A DNA stretch of 64,000 bases from Flavobacterium litorale (GCF_019613795.1 NZ_CP080429.1:2220501-2284500); one strand, 5' to 3'. Shown: positions 1 through 9,028, counted from the first letter of the stretch. Notes: generated by a model not told the origin, from the sequence alone. Numbers and translations are program-made.

Positions 1-310
1 ACGCGAAATTGTAGAGCACAGTAATGCAACAGCAATTACAGAAGAAGAGGCAAAAACAATTTTAAGTTATTATACAGGTACATTTGGCAAACAGGGCGGA
101 TTATACAATTACAAAAAAGTACCTTTTGAAACCTATGCACAAATCCAGAAAAAATACAACTCTGTAGGGTGGATTAGCATGAACCACTCGGGCGATTTTG
201 TAGAATTGGCTATGTTTGGACCAGGTAGCGATTTATTAAAACCATTTGTAAAAAATACCGATTTACACTACTTGATGCTAGAAGCTGCAGAGGTAGAAAA
301 CAAATTCTAA
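1..310 (+). CDS. Alkaline phosphatase, C-terminal fragment (5' end outside window)
   Basis: The open frame enters at base 2 and ends at a TAA at 308-310, leaving about 102 residues. The tail contains NHSGDFVELAMFGPGSD and later NTDLHYLMLEAAEVENKF. This matches the C-terminal end of the PhoA-type alkaline phosphatases, where E. coli PhoA has EHTGSQLRIAAYGP and TDLFYTMK. The His of NHSG corresponds to the zinc ligand His412 of PhoA. The enzyme hydrolyses phosphomonoesters and is normally exported; the signal peptide and nucleophile Ser would lie upstream of the window. The family assignment rests on this tail only, but the zinc-ligand context is distinctive. Confidence 0.82.
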   Translation, partial: REIVEHSNATAITEEEAKTILSYYTGTFGKQGGLYNYKKVPFETYAQIQKKYNSVGWISMNHSGDFVELAMFGPGSDLLKPFVKNTDLHYLMLEAAEVENKF

Positions 311-331
311 CAATTATTATATTTAATATTA

Positions 332-363
332 AAAAAGATGCCCATAAAATGGGCATCTTTTTA
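332..363. terminator. Bidirectional intrinsic terminator
   Basis: AGATGCCCAT and ATGGGCATCT form a 10-bp stem with a 3-base loop, with an A-run before and a T-run after. It lies between the converging alkaline phosphatase and nitronate monooxygenase genes and can serve both strands. Confidence 0.85.
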
Positions 364-384
364 TATACTGCAAAATTCCTGTTT

Positions 385-1323
385 TTATAAGCTAGCAGCC
401 TCTTGCTTAGCCTGTTCAAAATCAGTGACAATTTCTTCTAATATTTCAGCAGCAGGTTTTATTTCATGAATAAGTCCTGCTATTTGTCCTATTTCAAGTT
501 CTCCCTCTTCAAGGTCGCCTTCAAACATACCTTTTTTAGCACGCGCACGCCCCAAAAGCGTTTTAAGGTCATCAACAGTTGGTGCTTTTGTATAGAGCTC
601 CATTACATCATTAAAAAACTTATTTTTAATAAGCCGTACAGGTGCAAGCTCTTTTAAAGTTACTTGCGTATCGCCATCTTTAGCATCAACAATTGCTTTT
701 TTAAAATTATCATGCGATGAAGATTCTACCGAAGCAGCAAAACGGCTACCTATTTGTACGCCATCAGCCCCTAATACCATAGCAGCAAGCATGCCTCGCC
801 CTGTTGCAATACCGCCAGCAGCAATAAGGGGTATTTGTAATTGCTCTTTAACCATAGGAATAAGGGTAAACGTAGTAGTTTCCTCTCTGCCGTTATGCCC
901 ACCAGCTTCAAAACCTTCGGCAACAACAGCATCAACTCCAGCATCTTGCGATTTTAAAGCAAACTTTACGCTACTCACTACATGCACTACGGTAATACCA
1001 TGTTCTTTTAAAAAAGGTGTCCATGTTTTTGGGTTGCCTGCCGATGTAAATACAATTTTAACGCCTTCTTTTACTATAATATCCATAATTTCCTCGATAT
1101 TAGGATATAGCATGGGTACATTTACGCCAAAAGGCTTATTGGTAGCTTTTTTACATTTTTGTATATGCTCGCGCAACACATCAGGATACATGGAGCCTGC
1201 CCCTATTAATCCTAAACCTCCAGCATTACTAACGGCACTAGCTAATTTATAACCACTAGCCCATATCATTCCTGCTTGTATTATTGGGTATTCTATTCCA
1301 AAAAGTTGTGTAATTCTATTCAT
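385..1323 (-). CDS. Nitronate monooxygenase / FabK-like flavin oxidoreductase
   Basis: This 312-residue protein has the TIM-barrel fold signature of the nitronate monooxygenase (2-nitropropane dioxygenase) family, which uses FMN. Visible motifs are the N-terminal YPIIQAGM (12-19), AEGFEAGGHNGRE (135-147) with His143, the phosphate-binding GGIATGRG (170-177) and GADGVQIGSRF (185-195). Family members oxidise alkyl nitronates, or act as the enoyl-ACP reductase FabK. The sequence does not separate these two, so no gene symbol is given. The start lies 19 bases after the stop of the subtilase gene on the same strand, so the two may be co-transcribed, although their functions look unrelated. Confidence 0.88.
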   Translation of the reverse strand: MNRITQLFGIEYPIIQAGMIWASGYKLASAVSNAGGLGLIGAGSMYPDVLREHIQKCKKATNKPFGVNVPMLYPNIEEIMDIIVKEGVKIVFTSAGNPKTWTPFLKEHGITVVHVVSSVKFALKSQDAGVDAVVAEGFEAGGHNGREETTTFTLIPMVKEQLQIPLIAAGGIATGRGMLAAMVLGADGVQIGSRFAASVESSSHDNFKKAIVDAKDGDTQVTLKELAPVRLIKNKFFNDVMELYTKAPTVDDLKTLLGRARAKKGMFEGDLEEGELEIGQIAGLIHEIKPAAEILEEIVTDFEQAKQEAASL

Positions 1324-1342
1324 GTAAGTAGTATGCGTGTTG

Positions 1343-2956
1343 TTAGTTTTTTATAAGTTTTCCTAATTGTATTTTTCCGTTTACATTCAATTGGTAGCTG
1401 TACAATCCTGATGCTAATGTAGTTAACGATACGGATAGCTTATTGCCCGATAATTCGTCTTGTAAAACAAGTTGCCCTATAGTGTTGTATATGTAAAGCT
1501 TGCCTACTTGCCCATTGGGTAATGGTGTAATGTTTATAGTATTACTTGTAGGGTTAGGGTATAATTTAAATTGAATGTTATCATTATTTATAATGGTTGA
1601 TGCTGTAGCTAAGGCTAAAGCAAAGTTAGGAATACCGTAGCCATATTGGTTATCAGGATTATCATAACGATCTGAGGCTTGTTTAATAAGTGCAACAATT
1701 TCAGCATTGGTCATATCAGGTAAGGCTTGCCATAAACAAGCTACTATACCTGATAATACAGGTGCCGAAAGTGAAGTACCTGATACGGGTATAATTTCCC
1801 CTTCGGTGTTCGATGCTATTGTGGCTACTCCACGCGCCATTACATCTGGTTTTATACGTCCGTCGCTTGTTGGTCCTATAGAACTAAATGGACTTCTGGT
1901 TTCCTCTGCATTTACAGCTCCTACTGCTAATGTTGTACTAGCATCGGCAGGTACACCAATATTTGGGTTTTCTGAATTTCCTGAGTTCCCTGCCGATGTA
2001 ACGCATATCATCCCGCGTGAAAACGCAATTTCGGCACCACGCGATATAAATGCAGTTTGTCCGTCAATATCCTCGTAAGTATAGTTATAATTGGGATTAT
2101 CGTAATCAAAATATCCTAGAGAGGTATTAATAATATCTACACCTAAGCTATCAGCATATTCGGCAGCTTCTACCCAATACGATTCTTCTACAGGGTTTTC
2201 ACTTTCGGCATCTTCAGTTCTAAACAAATAATAAAAAGCATCGGGTGCTGTACCTACCAATTCGCCCTCGGCATAGCCTCCGATGGTAGAAAGAATTATT
2301 GTACCATGCGAATCGGCTGTATAGGCATTTTCAGTGTCTTCTATAAAATCGTAAGTGCCTAATATAAGGTTATTATTAAATAACCGCTGAAAGGGTGCTG
2401 CAGTATCAACTCCAGGATAACCAGCATCCAGTACGGCAATGGTTATTCCTGCACCTGTATAACCCTGCTGATGTAAATCTTCACCGCTTAGCATTGTTAT
2501 TTGGTTAGACGATATACCGTAATCAAAATCTACTTCTGTTTGTAAAAACTTGTTAGTAACAGTAGTTTGTTGCTGCTGTACTCCCCTACCCGATGTGTTG
2601 AGCAATTTATTAGCAAATTCAACACCCAATACAAATTCCAAATCACTCAAGGCACTTATGTCCTCCTGAGTACCGCGTATGTGTAGCGCATTCATCCATT
2701 TGGATTTTGCCATAACTGTTATACCGTCAGCATTGGTTATTGCATCAATATAATCTTGGTGTACAGGCACATCAAGCTCATCAAGTTCAATACCCTGATT
2801 GGTACGCCTGTCTAACGCTTTTTGAGATAGCATTTCTAACGGGTTATCCAAGTAAAATTCGGTATCTGGTTTATCGTTAAAATAAACCCAAGCATCCTCT
2901 TGCGCCAGTATTGTACCCGATGCTAACAGCAATACAGCCAGTATAAATTTTTTCAT
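1343..2956 (-). CDS. Secreted subtilisin-like serine protease (S8) with type IX sorting domain
   Basis: The protein has 537 residues. A signal peptide (MKKFILAVLLLASGTILAQ, cut near 19) is followed by a propeptide-like region to about 150. The S8 catalytic domain has Asp177 (VLDAGYPG), His217 (DSHGT), the oxyanion Asn324 (SAGNSG) and Ser395 (SGTSLSAP), so the triad is complete. The last 75 or so residues contain LYPNPTSNTINI and a beta-rich end with a short basic tail, the type A C-terminal domain recognised by the Bacteroidota type IX secretion system. It is therefore expected to be exported and released or attached at the cell surface. Substrate is unknown. Confidence 0.93.
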   Translation of the reverse strand: MKKFILAVLLLASGTILAQEDAWVYFNDKPDTEFYLDNPLEMLSQKALDRRTNQGIELDELDVPVHQDYIDAITNADGITVMAKSKWMNALHIRGTQEDISALSDLEFVLGVEFANKLLNTSGRGVQQQQTTVTNKFLQTEVDFDYGISSNQITMLSGEDLHQQGYTGAGITIAVLDAGYPGVDTAAPFQRLFNNNLILGTYDFIEDTENAYTADSHGTIILSTIGGYAEGELVGTAPDAFYYLFRTEDAESENPVEESYWVEAAEYADSLGVDIINTSLGYFDYDNPNYNYTYEDIDGQTAFISRGAEIAFSRGMICVTSAGNSGNSENPNIGVPADASTTLAVGAVNAEETRSPFSSIGPTSDGRIKPDVMARGVATIASNTEGEIIPVSGTSLSAPVLSGIVACLWQALPDMTNAEIVALIKQASDRYDNPDNQYGYGIPNFALALATASTIINNDNIQFKLYPNPTSNTINITPLPNGQVGKLYIYNTIGQLVLQDELSGNKLSVSLTTLASGLYSYQLNVNGKIQLGKLIKN

Positions 2957-3158
2957 AGTTATGCAATTTTGTCAGATTTTAAGTGTCTGAAAACTTATAG
3001 CTTATAAATTGTTGCGATTCAATAAAATAATTTTAAATTTACTTTTAGATTTTTAATCGTATTTTAAAGCTGAAATTCTAAAGCAATTTTATAATTGATG
3101 TGTATAACAAAAATAAAGCCGTTATCAAAGATACAAAAAAGATGCAACCGTGTAATTG

Positions 3159-3188
3159 TTGCTTATGTACCAAAACATGTTATTTTTG
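3159..3188 (+). promoter_or_regulatory. Bacteroidota-type promoter of the EamA transporter gene
   Basis: TTG at 3159-3161, an exact 19-base spacer and TATTTTTG at 3181-3188 match the TTG-N19-TAnnTTTG consensus of the Bacteroidota primary sigma factor. Transcription would start near 3195, about 12 bases before the ATG at 3207. Confidence 0.75.
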
Positions 3189-3206
3189 CCCGATAATTTC
3201 TAACTG

Positions 3207-4058
3207 ATGATATACCTGATTTTAAGTATACTATGTAGTGTTACTGTAGGAGTAATTTTTAAAATTGTACGAAAGTACTCTGTTGCCGTAATGCAAATTG
3301 TTATGTGGAATTATGTATTTGCATTGTTGCTGTGCTACTTTATATATAAGCCCGAGCCTTTAAAGTTAGATACTAACGCCCCTTGGGCAATATATATAGC
3401 ATTGGGTATTTTAATGCCTACTATATTTTTATTTTTAGCAGCCTCCATACGGCATATGGGTATTGTAAAAACAGATGCAGCCCAACGATTATCGTTAATT
3501 ATACCCATATTAGCAGCTTATTTTATTTTTAAGGAGCATTTTAATTTTTTTAAAGTTATAGGTGTTATTATTGCTTTTCCTGCTATTGTATTAATATTGA
3601 GTAAACCCAATAGCCAAAAAAGTAAAAAATGGTTATTTCCTGCTGCGGTATTAGTAGGTTTTGGTATTGTAGATATTTTATTTAAACAAATAGCACTTTA
3701 CACTACGGTATTGTACACCACATCGTTATTTGTTGTTTTTTGTGGTGCTTTTATTACAGCTACATTAATGGTTATAAACGATGCATTAACGTGTAAAACC
3801 AAATTAACTATTAAAAATGCATTGTTTGGAGCTTTAGTTGGTATTTTTAATTTTGGAAATATTCTTTTTTACTTAAAAGCCCACAAAGTATTTTCAGATA
3901 ATCCTTCTACCGTTTTTGCGAGTATGAATATTGGCGTTATTGTTTTAGGGAGTATTACAGGTGTGCTACTTTTTAAAGAACGAATGTCTATACTCAACTA
4001 CGCAGGTATATGCCTAGCATTAGCAGCAATTTTATTTATTACGCTATCTGTTTGGTAG
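3207..4058 (+). CDS. EamA/DMT-superfamily transporter
   Basis: The 283-residue protein is almost entirely hydrophobic and shows about ten membrane segments in two similar halves, as expected for a drug/metabolite transporter of the EamA type. Each half ends with a helix pair preceded by a short FKE motif: FIFKEHFNFFKVIGVIIAF near 107-125 and LLFKERMSILNYAGICLAL near 254-272. This repeat is typical of the superfamily. The substrate cannot be read from the sequence. The stop lies only 4 bases from the end of the converging DUF1684 gene. Confidence 0.85.
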   Translation: MIYLILSILCSVTVGVIFKIVRKYSVAVMQIVMWNYVFALLLCYFIYKPEPLKLDTNAPWAIYIALGILMPTIFLFLAASIRHMGIVKTDAAQRLSLIIPILAAYFIFKEHFNFFKVIGVIIAFPAIVLILSKPNSQKSKKWLFPAAVLVGFGIVDILFKQIALYTTVLYTTSLFVVFCGAFITATLMVINDALTCKTKLTIKNALFGALVGIFNFGNILFYLKAHKVFSDNPSTVFASMNIGVIVLGSITGVLLFKERMSILNYAGICLALAAILFITLSVW

Positions 4059-4062
4059 GCAA

Positions 4063-4662
4063 TTATTTTTTGTATGCTTTTACTCCTGCTTTTATGGCTA
4101 CTTGTAAATCGTTTTGAGCAGGTGGTATTGGGCAAGAGTATTTATGATTATAGGTACAATATGGGTTGTATGCTGTATTAAAATCTATAATTATAGTATC
4201 GCCTTCTGGTATAGTAAGGTCTATATAACGTCCGCCAGCATAGCTTTCATCCCCAGAAGTAAGGTCGGTAAAGGGTAAGAAAAGACTATTTTTATACGCT
4301 TCCATTTTGGCAGCCATAGTATTTCTAAAAACATCCAACTTATATTCTTTGCCCGCTATGGTAAAGTATACTTCTCCATATTTTACGTATACGGGCTTTC
4401 TGTCAGTAGTAGTAGCCATTTCAAAAGGTTTTTCGTTTGGTGTACGTACCAGTTTCGCTGCTACGCAGAAATTCGTATCAATAGGATAGAAATCGAGTGA
4501 TTTAAAATTTTCCCTGTCCTTTTTTGTTAAAGGCGATTCGTATGGATTAGCATATTGTGCATTTATCTCTTTCTGAAAAGTTATTGCATTGGCTTCGGTA
4601 CACTCTTGGGCTATCGTAAAAAAAGAGTATAAAAGTAATGTTACTGCTAGTATGGATTTCAT
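4063..4662 (-). CDS. DUF1684 family exported protein
   Basis: This 199-residue protein begins with a cleavable signal peptide (MKSILAVTLLLYSFFTIAQ). The C-terminal half carries the DUF1684 hallmarks: GGRYIDLTIPEGDT, IDFNTAYNPYCTYNHKYSCP and PPAQNDLQVAIKAGVK. The cysteines in the YNPYC and KYSCP motifs are conserved in the family as I know it. No biochemical function is established. The N-terminal half (DREN, KSLDFYPID) also follows the family pattern. Confidence 0.88.
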   Translation of the reverse strand: MKSILAVTLLLYSFFTIAQECTEANAITFQKEINAQYANPYESPLTKKDRENFKSLDFYPIDTNFCVAAKLVRTPNEKPFEMATTTDRKPVYVKYGEVYFTIAGKEYKLDVFRNTMAAKMEAYKNSLFLPFTDLTSGDESYAGGRYIDLTIPEGDTIIIDFNTAYNPYCTYNHKYSCPIPPAQNDLQVAIKAGVKAYKK

Positions 4663-4952
4663 TATTGTTATTTTTTAAAAAATGTTAACTAAAACATACC
4701 AAAAGTAAGAATTTATAACTACTACTTAATAATTAACTTTTTAGTAGTTTTTTTTTATTGGTCTTAGTAAAATACTTATATATCTAGCCTTTAAAATTCA
4801 ACATTATACGCAACATAATTTAAGCAGTATTATAAAAATAAATGTGGTTGCTTAATAAATGGTAATTTTGACAGTTTTTTATTATAATAACAATTAACAC
4901 AAACCCCAACTACACTAAATTACTACCTTTACCATTAAACCATTTCTGTTGC

Positions 4953-6170
4953 ATGTTTAAGCTTTTTCTTACTAGGTACATTAATAATTTTAGGGGTTTT
5001 AGCCGCGAAATTTGGATACTTACCATGATTACTTTTATTAATCGTGCAGGTACTATGGTGCTACCCTTTTTATCTAAATATTTAAAAGAAGATTTACATT
5101 TTTCGTATAACGATGTAGGTACAGTAATGATGTTTTTTGGTGCAGGTTCATTTTTAGGGTCTTGGCTGGGCGGAAAATTATCTGATAAAATAGGGTTTTA
5201 TAAAATAATGGTTTTTAGCCTTTTTACTAGCGGACTGCTCTTTTTTACGCTCCAGTATGTTACCACCTTTTATGGTATGTGCCTGGCTATGTTTTGTATT
5301 ATGACGATTGCCGATATGTTTCGCCCTGCCATGCTAGTATCGCTGGGAGCGTATGCAAAACCCGAAAACCGTACAAGAGCATTAGCATTAGTGCGGCTTG
5401 CCATTAACTTGGGCTTTGCGGCAGGACCTGCTATAGGCGGATTAATAATTATTGGTGTTGGTTATAATGGACTATTTTGGGCAGATGGTACCACGTGTAT
5501 TGTTGCTATTTTGTTATTTGCAAGTTTGGTAAAAGAAAAGAAAAAAGAGCCTACTAAGGAGGAAGACGTTACCCCAACACTTAAAAAACACTCTGTATTT
5601 AATGATGGAGCCTTCTTACTCTTCCTATTTAATAGCTTTGCAGTAGCAGTTGTTTTCTTTCAGATGTTTAGTACCTTACCACTATACCATAAGGATGTAT
5701 ATGGGCTTACCGAATTTCATACAGGACTAATAATGTCGTTAAACGGAATTATTGTTTTTGCTTTAGAGATGCCTTTTGTGGGCTATTTTGAGCGTAAAAA
5801 AATATCCAGACTAAAAATAATATTCTGGGGGTCGTTATTACTAAGTATAAGCTTTTATATACTTGTTATTAATACTACTATGGGTATACTATTACTAGCC
5901 CTCATGTTTTTAACCTTTGGTGAGATGTTTTACTTCCCCTACTCCAATGCTTTTGCCATGAGTAGAGCACCCAAAGGACACGAAGGGCGCTATATGGCAT
6001 TATACACCATGTCGTTTAGTGCTGCGCACATATTAAGTGCAAAAAGCGGTATGGCAATTATTTCGGCTTGGGGTTACAATGCTACTTGGGTTGCAATGGG
6101 TACTTTAGGTATGCTAGGTGTGTTGTGCCTATTTGTTGTAAGACGAATATTAATTAAAGAAAATAACTAA
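4953..6170 (+). CDS. MFS transporter
   Basis: A 405-residue major facilitator with about twelve membrane segments. The loop between segments 2 and 3 reads GGKLSDKIGFYKIM (about 69-82), matching the MFS motif A GxLxDrxGrr. A charged central loop (KEKKKEPTKEEDVTPTLKKH, near 193-212) separates the two halves. Segment 5 carries GFAAGPAIGG, the motif C pattern associated with antiporters. The substrate is unknown; resemblance to MdtH-type drug exporters is general. The 290-base upstream region is very AT-rich and I see no other gene in it. Confidence 0.87.
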   Translation: MFKLFLTRYINNFRGFSREIWILTMITFINRAGTMVLPFLSKYLKEDLHFSYNDVGTVMMFFGAGSFLGSWLGGKLSDKIGFYKIMVFSLFTSGLLFFTLQYVTTFYGMCLAMFCIMTIADMFRPAMLVSLGAYAKPENRTRALALVRLAINLGFAAGPAIGGLIIIGVGYNGLFWADGTTCIVAILLFASLVKEKKKEPTKEEDVTPTLKKHSVFNDGAFLLFLFNSFAVAVVFFQMFSTLPLYHKDVYGLTEFHTGLIMSLNGIIVFALEMPFVGYFERKKISRLKIIFWGSLLLSISFYILVINTTMGILLLALMFLTFGEMFYFPYSNAFAMSRAPKGHEGRYMALYTMSFSAAHILSAKSGMAIISAWGYNATWVAMGTLGMLGVLCLFVVRRILIKENN

Positions 6171-6207
6171 ATTTTTTTGGGCATAGTACAATAATAAACT
6201 ATCGTTT

Positions 6208-6253
6208 TAGTTATGTAACTATAAAAATAGTTTGTAAACTAAAAAAATAGTTA
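6208..6253 (+). promoter_or_regulatory. BlaI-type operator array: three sites at 20-base phasing
   Basis: Two perfect palindromes, TAGTTATGTAACTA (6208-6221) and TAGTTTGTAAACTA (6228-6241), are followed by a third half-site TAGTTA (6248-6253). Each begins exactly 20 bases after the previous one, about two helical turns. BlaI/MecI/CopY repressors bind short dyads of this kind as dimers. The array sits directly upstream of the blaI-like gene and over its promoter, which points to autoregulation. Confidence 0.75.
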
Positions 6254-6261
6254 TAGATTTG
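6231..6261 (+). promoter_or_regulatory. Promoter of the blaI-M56 operon, embedded in the operators
   Basis: TTTG at 6231-6234, a 19-base spacer and TAGATTTG at 6254-6261 match the Bacteroidota consensus exactly. The upstream element lies inside operator 2, and the downstream element abuts the third half-site. Repressor binding should block RNA polymerase. The start point would be near 6268, and the ATG is at 6282. Confidence 0.78.
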
Positions 6262-6281
6262 TATTATTAATAATAAGTACC

Positions 6282-6638
6282 ATGCAAAAATTAACCAATA
6301 AGGAAGAAGAAATAATGCACATATTATGGAAGCTGGAAAAGGCTTTTGTAAAAGATGTACAAGCGGCTATTGTTACCGATAAACCACACTACAACACACT
6401 ATCTACCATTATACGCAACCTAGAAGAAAAAGGTTATGTTGGGCATACCGCCTATGGTAATACCCACCAATACCACCCTATAATAACTAAAGAGGAATAC
6501 CGTAAAGGGTTTATGAATAATGCTATAGAGCATTACTTTAATAACTCGTATAAAAGCATGATTTCTTTTTTTGCTAAGGAGGAAAAAATTAGTGCCGAAG
6601 AACTTCGTGAAATTTTAGATATGATCGAAAAAAAATAG
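6282..6638 (+). CDS. BlaI/MecI/CopY-family transcriptional repressor
   Basis: This 118-residue protein has the winged helix of the family: LTNKEEEIMHILWKLEKAF at the N-terminus and TLSTIIRNLEEKGYVGH as the recognition helix and wing. The C-terminal part (about 75-118) is the dimerisation region. In the beta-lactam systems of Staphylococcus, the partner M56 protease triggers cleavage of the repressor. Here the M56 gene follows after 5 bases, so the same signalling logic is likely, although the signal in Bacteroidota is not known. Operators and promoter lie immediately upstream. Confidence 0.93.
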   Translation: MQKLTNKEEEIMHILWKLEKAFVKDVQAAIVTDKPHYNTLSTIIRNLEEKGYVGHTAYGNTHQYHPIITKEEYRKGFMNNAIEHYFNNSYKSMISFFAKEEKISAEELREILDMIEKK

Positions 6639-6643
6639 TACGT

Positions 6644-8677
6644 ATGGAAAGTTTAATTATCTATCTAATTAAAGCATCGGGGTTACTTACTATATTTTAT
6701 GTAGCTTATTATTTCCTACTCCGAAAAGAAACGTTCTTTACCGCTAATCGTAAGTTTTTATTAGCAGGATTAATTACATCGGCAATTTTTCCACTACTTG
6801 TATTTACACGTACTGTTTTAGTAGAAGTAACCGAACAAGTACCAATGCAGGAAATAAGTATTGAGCAACTAATGGCTATGCAGCAAGTACCTACTAATAC
6901 AGCCGAAAGTATTAATTGGTACAGTATTATTGGCATTGTATACTGTATAGGTTTATTATTTTTTACCATTCGGTTTATTGCAGATATTAAAACGATAAAA
7001 AGTATACTCAAAGGAAAACAAGTGTTGTATAAAAACGGCTTTAAGTATATTGATTGTAGTACAATACAATCGCCATTCTCCTTCTTTAACTACATAGTAT
7101 ACAACTCTACGCTACTAACGCCACAAGAGTTACAAAACATCTTAAGCCACGAGCAGGTACACAGTGCACAAAAACACTCGTTGGACATGGTAATAAGTCA
7201 ATTATTTTGTATTGTGTTTTGGTTTAACCCTTTTGTATGGGGTTACAAAAAAGCTATCTCTCAAAATCTTGAATTTATTGCTGATGCCGAAGCTACCAAA
7301 CAAGTAGACGATATAAAAGCCTATCAAAAAACATTATTAAAAATAACAGTGCAACCAGAGTGTACTGCAATCATCAATCATTTTTATCAATCATTAATCA
7401 AAAAACGAATCGTTATGTTAAACAAACAAGAATCTAAAGTCAGAAACTCCTGGAAGTATGCAGTAGTGCTACCTATACTGGTTGCTTTTATGGTATTGTT
7501 TCAGCTAGAAATAAAAGCGCAAGTATCACCAACACCTATCTCAAAAACAATAGTTGAAAAGAAAGTTACCGAAGGTAAAAAAGTGAGTACCGCAGTTGTT
7601 GTTTCTAAAGACACTAAAGAAGAAGATTTTGAAGCCTTTAAATCGATTTTTAAAAAAAGTTATGATGCCAATGTTGCTTTTAAAAAAATTCAACGAAATA
7701 ACAACGGAGAAATAACCTCAATTTACATTTCTGTAAAAGATAAGGATACTAAAAACTCCTACCCTGTTCGTGAAATATTCCCCAATAATGAGGGCAAGCC
7801 TATTCCATCTATTGCTATAGAAATATCTAATAGTGGTGAGGGAAGCAAAAATCAGGTGCGCTTTAGAGATGTTACACCCACTACAAAAGAAAGAAAGCAT
7901 ACTAAGGTATATAAATATACAAATGTTAACCAAGCACCACCACTTCCTCCAACAGTAAAGGGAAATTGGTCTGTTAACGGCGTTGATATTAATAGCAAGG
8001 ATATGTTAATTGTTATAGATGGTGTAGAACAGAAAAAGGGAGAACCAATACAACTGCCTTTACATATCGAAATAAGCACAATGAATGTTCTTGATAAAAA
8101 AGCGGCTAAAAAGAAATACGGTAGAAAAGCCAGAAAAGGTGCTATAGAGATAACTACACAAAAAAAAGAATCTGAAACCATACGCGTAATTAATGGAAAT
8201 GGTACTAGCGACATTTTAATTGAAGCTGACCATATTCATTTAAGAGATCTTGAAGGTGAGATTGCTCGTATAGAAACATTATCTGAACTAAATCTTGAAG
8301 GTATAGGAATTGATATTGACAATCACTTTGATAATATAAAGCTATTAGATAGTTTATCGGATTTCGGTATTGATAAGATAGAAATGGAAAAACTACAAGA
8401 GCAACTAAAAGATGCAAGAGAAGACTTTTTTGACAGTAACGAAAAACGAACTTTAATAATTAAGCAAGAGCAAAAACTTAAAGAAGCGCAGGAAGAAATG
8501 AAAGCGAGATCTAATAAAATGCGTATTAAAGTAGAAAAAGCAACTACAGAAAGGTTACGTGCCTTTGAGGAGCGAGAGAAAGCCTTAGTAGAGCGTCAGA
8601 AAGTTTTGGAAGAACGTGAAAGAGCCCTTGAAGAGCGTAAAAAAGCAATTGAAAAATCCAAACAAGAAAGGCAATAA
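6644..8677 (+). CDS. BlaR1-like M56 membrane metallopeptidase with plug-like segment and coiled-coil tail
   Basis: The 677-residue protein has about four membrane segments: three before the peptidase motif and one near 270-285 (VVLPILVAFMVLF). The zinc motif is HEQVH (169-173), followed by FWFNPFVWGYKK and NLEFIADAEAT, the standard M56 signature. Beyond the last membrane helix, a roughly 390-residue domain differs from staphylococcal BlaR1. Residues about 440-507 (VIDGVEQKKG, VLDKKAAKKKYGRKARKGAIEITT) resemble the plug segment of TonB-dependent receptors. The final 100 residues are a highly charged coiled coil with repeated REKALVERQKVLEER units. No penicillin-binding sensor domain is visible, so the ligand is not evidently a beta-lactam. 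Confidence 0.88.
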   Translation: MESLIIYLIKASGLLTIFYVAYYFLLRKETFFTANRKFLLAGLITSAIFPLLVFTRTVLVEVTEQVPMQEISIEQLMAMQQVPTNTAESINWYSIIGIVYCIGLLFFTIRFIADIKTIKSILKGKQVLYKNGFKYIDCSTIQSPFSFFNYIVYNSTLLTPQELQNILSHEQVHSAQKHSLDMVISQLFCIVFWFNPFVWGYKKAISQNLEFIADAEATKQVDDIKAYQKTLLKITVQPECTAIINHFYQSLIKKRIVMLNKQESKVRNSWKYAVVLPILVAFMVLFQLEIKAQVSPTPISKTIVEKKVTEGKKVSTAVVVSKDTKEEDFEAFKSIFKKSYDANVAFKKIQRNNNGEITSIYISVKDKDTKNSYPVREIFPNNEGKPIPSIAIEISNSGEGSKNQVRFRDVTPTTKERKHTKVYKYTNVNQAPPLPPTVKGNWSVNGVDINSKDMLIVIDGVEQKKGEPIQLPLHIEISTMNVLDKKAAKKKYGRKARKGAIEITTQKKESETIRVINGNGTSDILIEADHIHLRDLEGEIARIETLSELNLEGIGIDIDNHFDNIKLLDSLSDFGIDKIEMEKLQEQLKDAREDFFDSNEKRTLIIKQEQKLKEAQEEMKARSNKMRIKVEKATTERLRAFEEREKALVERQKVLEERERALEERKKAIEKSKQERQ

Positions 8678-8732
8678 TAATACGGTGGGTTAGTTATCAC
8701 GATACATAATAAACAGGTAGTTGTTTATTATG

Positions 8733-8763
8733 ATAAAAGCGGCTTTAATAAGCCGCTTTTTTA
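8733..8763 (+). terminator. Intrinsic terminator of the blaI-M56 operon
   Basis: AAAAGCGGCT and AGCCGCTTTT form a 10-bp stem around TTAATA, followed by a T-run. It lies about 60 bases after the M56 stop. Confidence 0.85.
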
Positions 8764-8862
8764 AGTAGTATACATTCTAATTTTTTTGTTGTGAAAAGTA
8801 TACTGATAATCAAACACATAAAAAATAGGATATGAAATTTTGCTTTATTTGACCTGTTTGGA

Positions 8863-8893
8863 TTTGCAGATTAAAGATTATTGCATATATTTG
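8863..8893 (+). promoter_or_regulatory. Promoter of tRNA-Arg
   Basis: TTTG at 8863-8866, a 19-base spacer and TATATTTG at 8886-8893 fit the Bacteroidota consensus exactly. The start would be near 8900, about 50 bases before the mature tRNA. Confidence 0.75.
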
Positions 8894-8948
8894 CACCCGC
8901 AAACAAGTACAGCGAACGCCTTATAAATCGTGACTTTATTAGCAAAAA

Positions 8949-9022
8949 GGCCTCGTGGCGCAACTGAATAGCGCATCTGATTACGGCTCAGAAGGTTACA
9001 GGTTTGAATCCTGTCGAGGTCA
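8949..9022 (+). tRNA. tRNA-Arg (anticodon ACG)
   Basis: A 74-base cloverleaf. The acceptor stem GGCCTCG pairs with CGAGGTC, with one G-U pair, and A73 is the discriminator. The anticodon stem TCTGA/TCAGA closes the loop TTACGGC, with ACG at 8983-8985. The T-arm contains GGTTTGAATCC. CCA is not encoded. The first A of the anticodon would be converted to inosine by TadA in bacteria. Confidence 0.96.
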
Positions 9023-9028
9023 CAAAAA

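Noticed and set aside
791..1252. A 153-codon frame antisense to the nitronate monooxygenase gene
   Set aside because: It lies inside a clear gene, has no start region, and its product is low-complexity reverse-frame sequence.
8560..8670. Short tandem repeats at the end of the M56 gene
   Set aside because: They encode the repeated charged units of a coiled coil and are coding, not a mobile or regulatory repeat.
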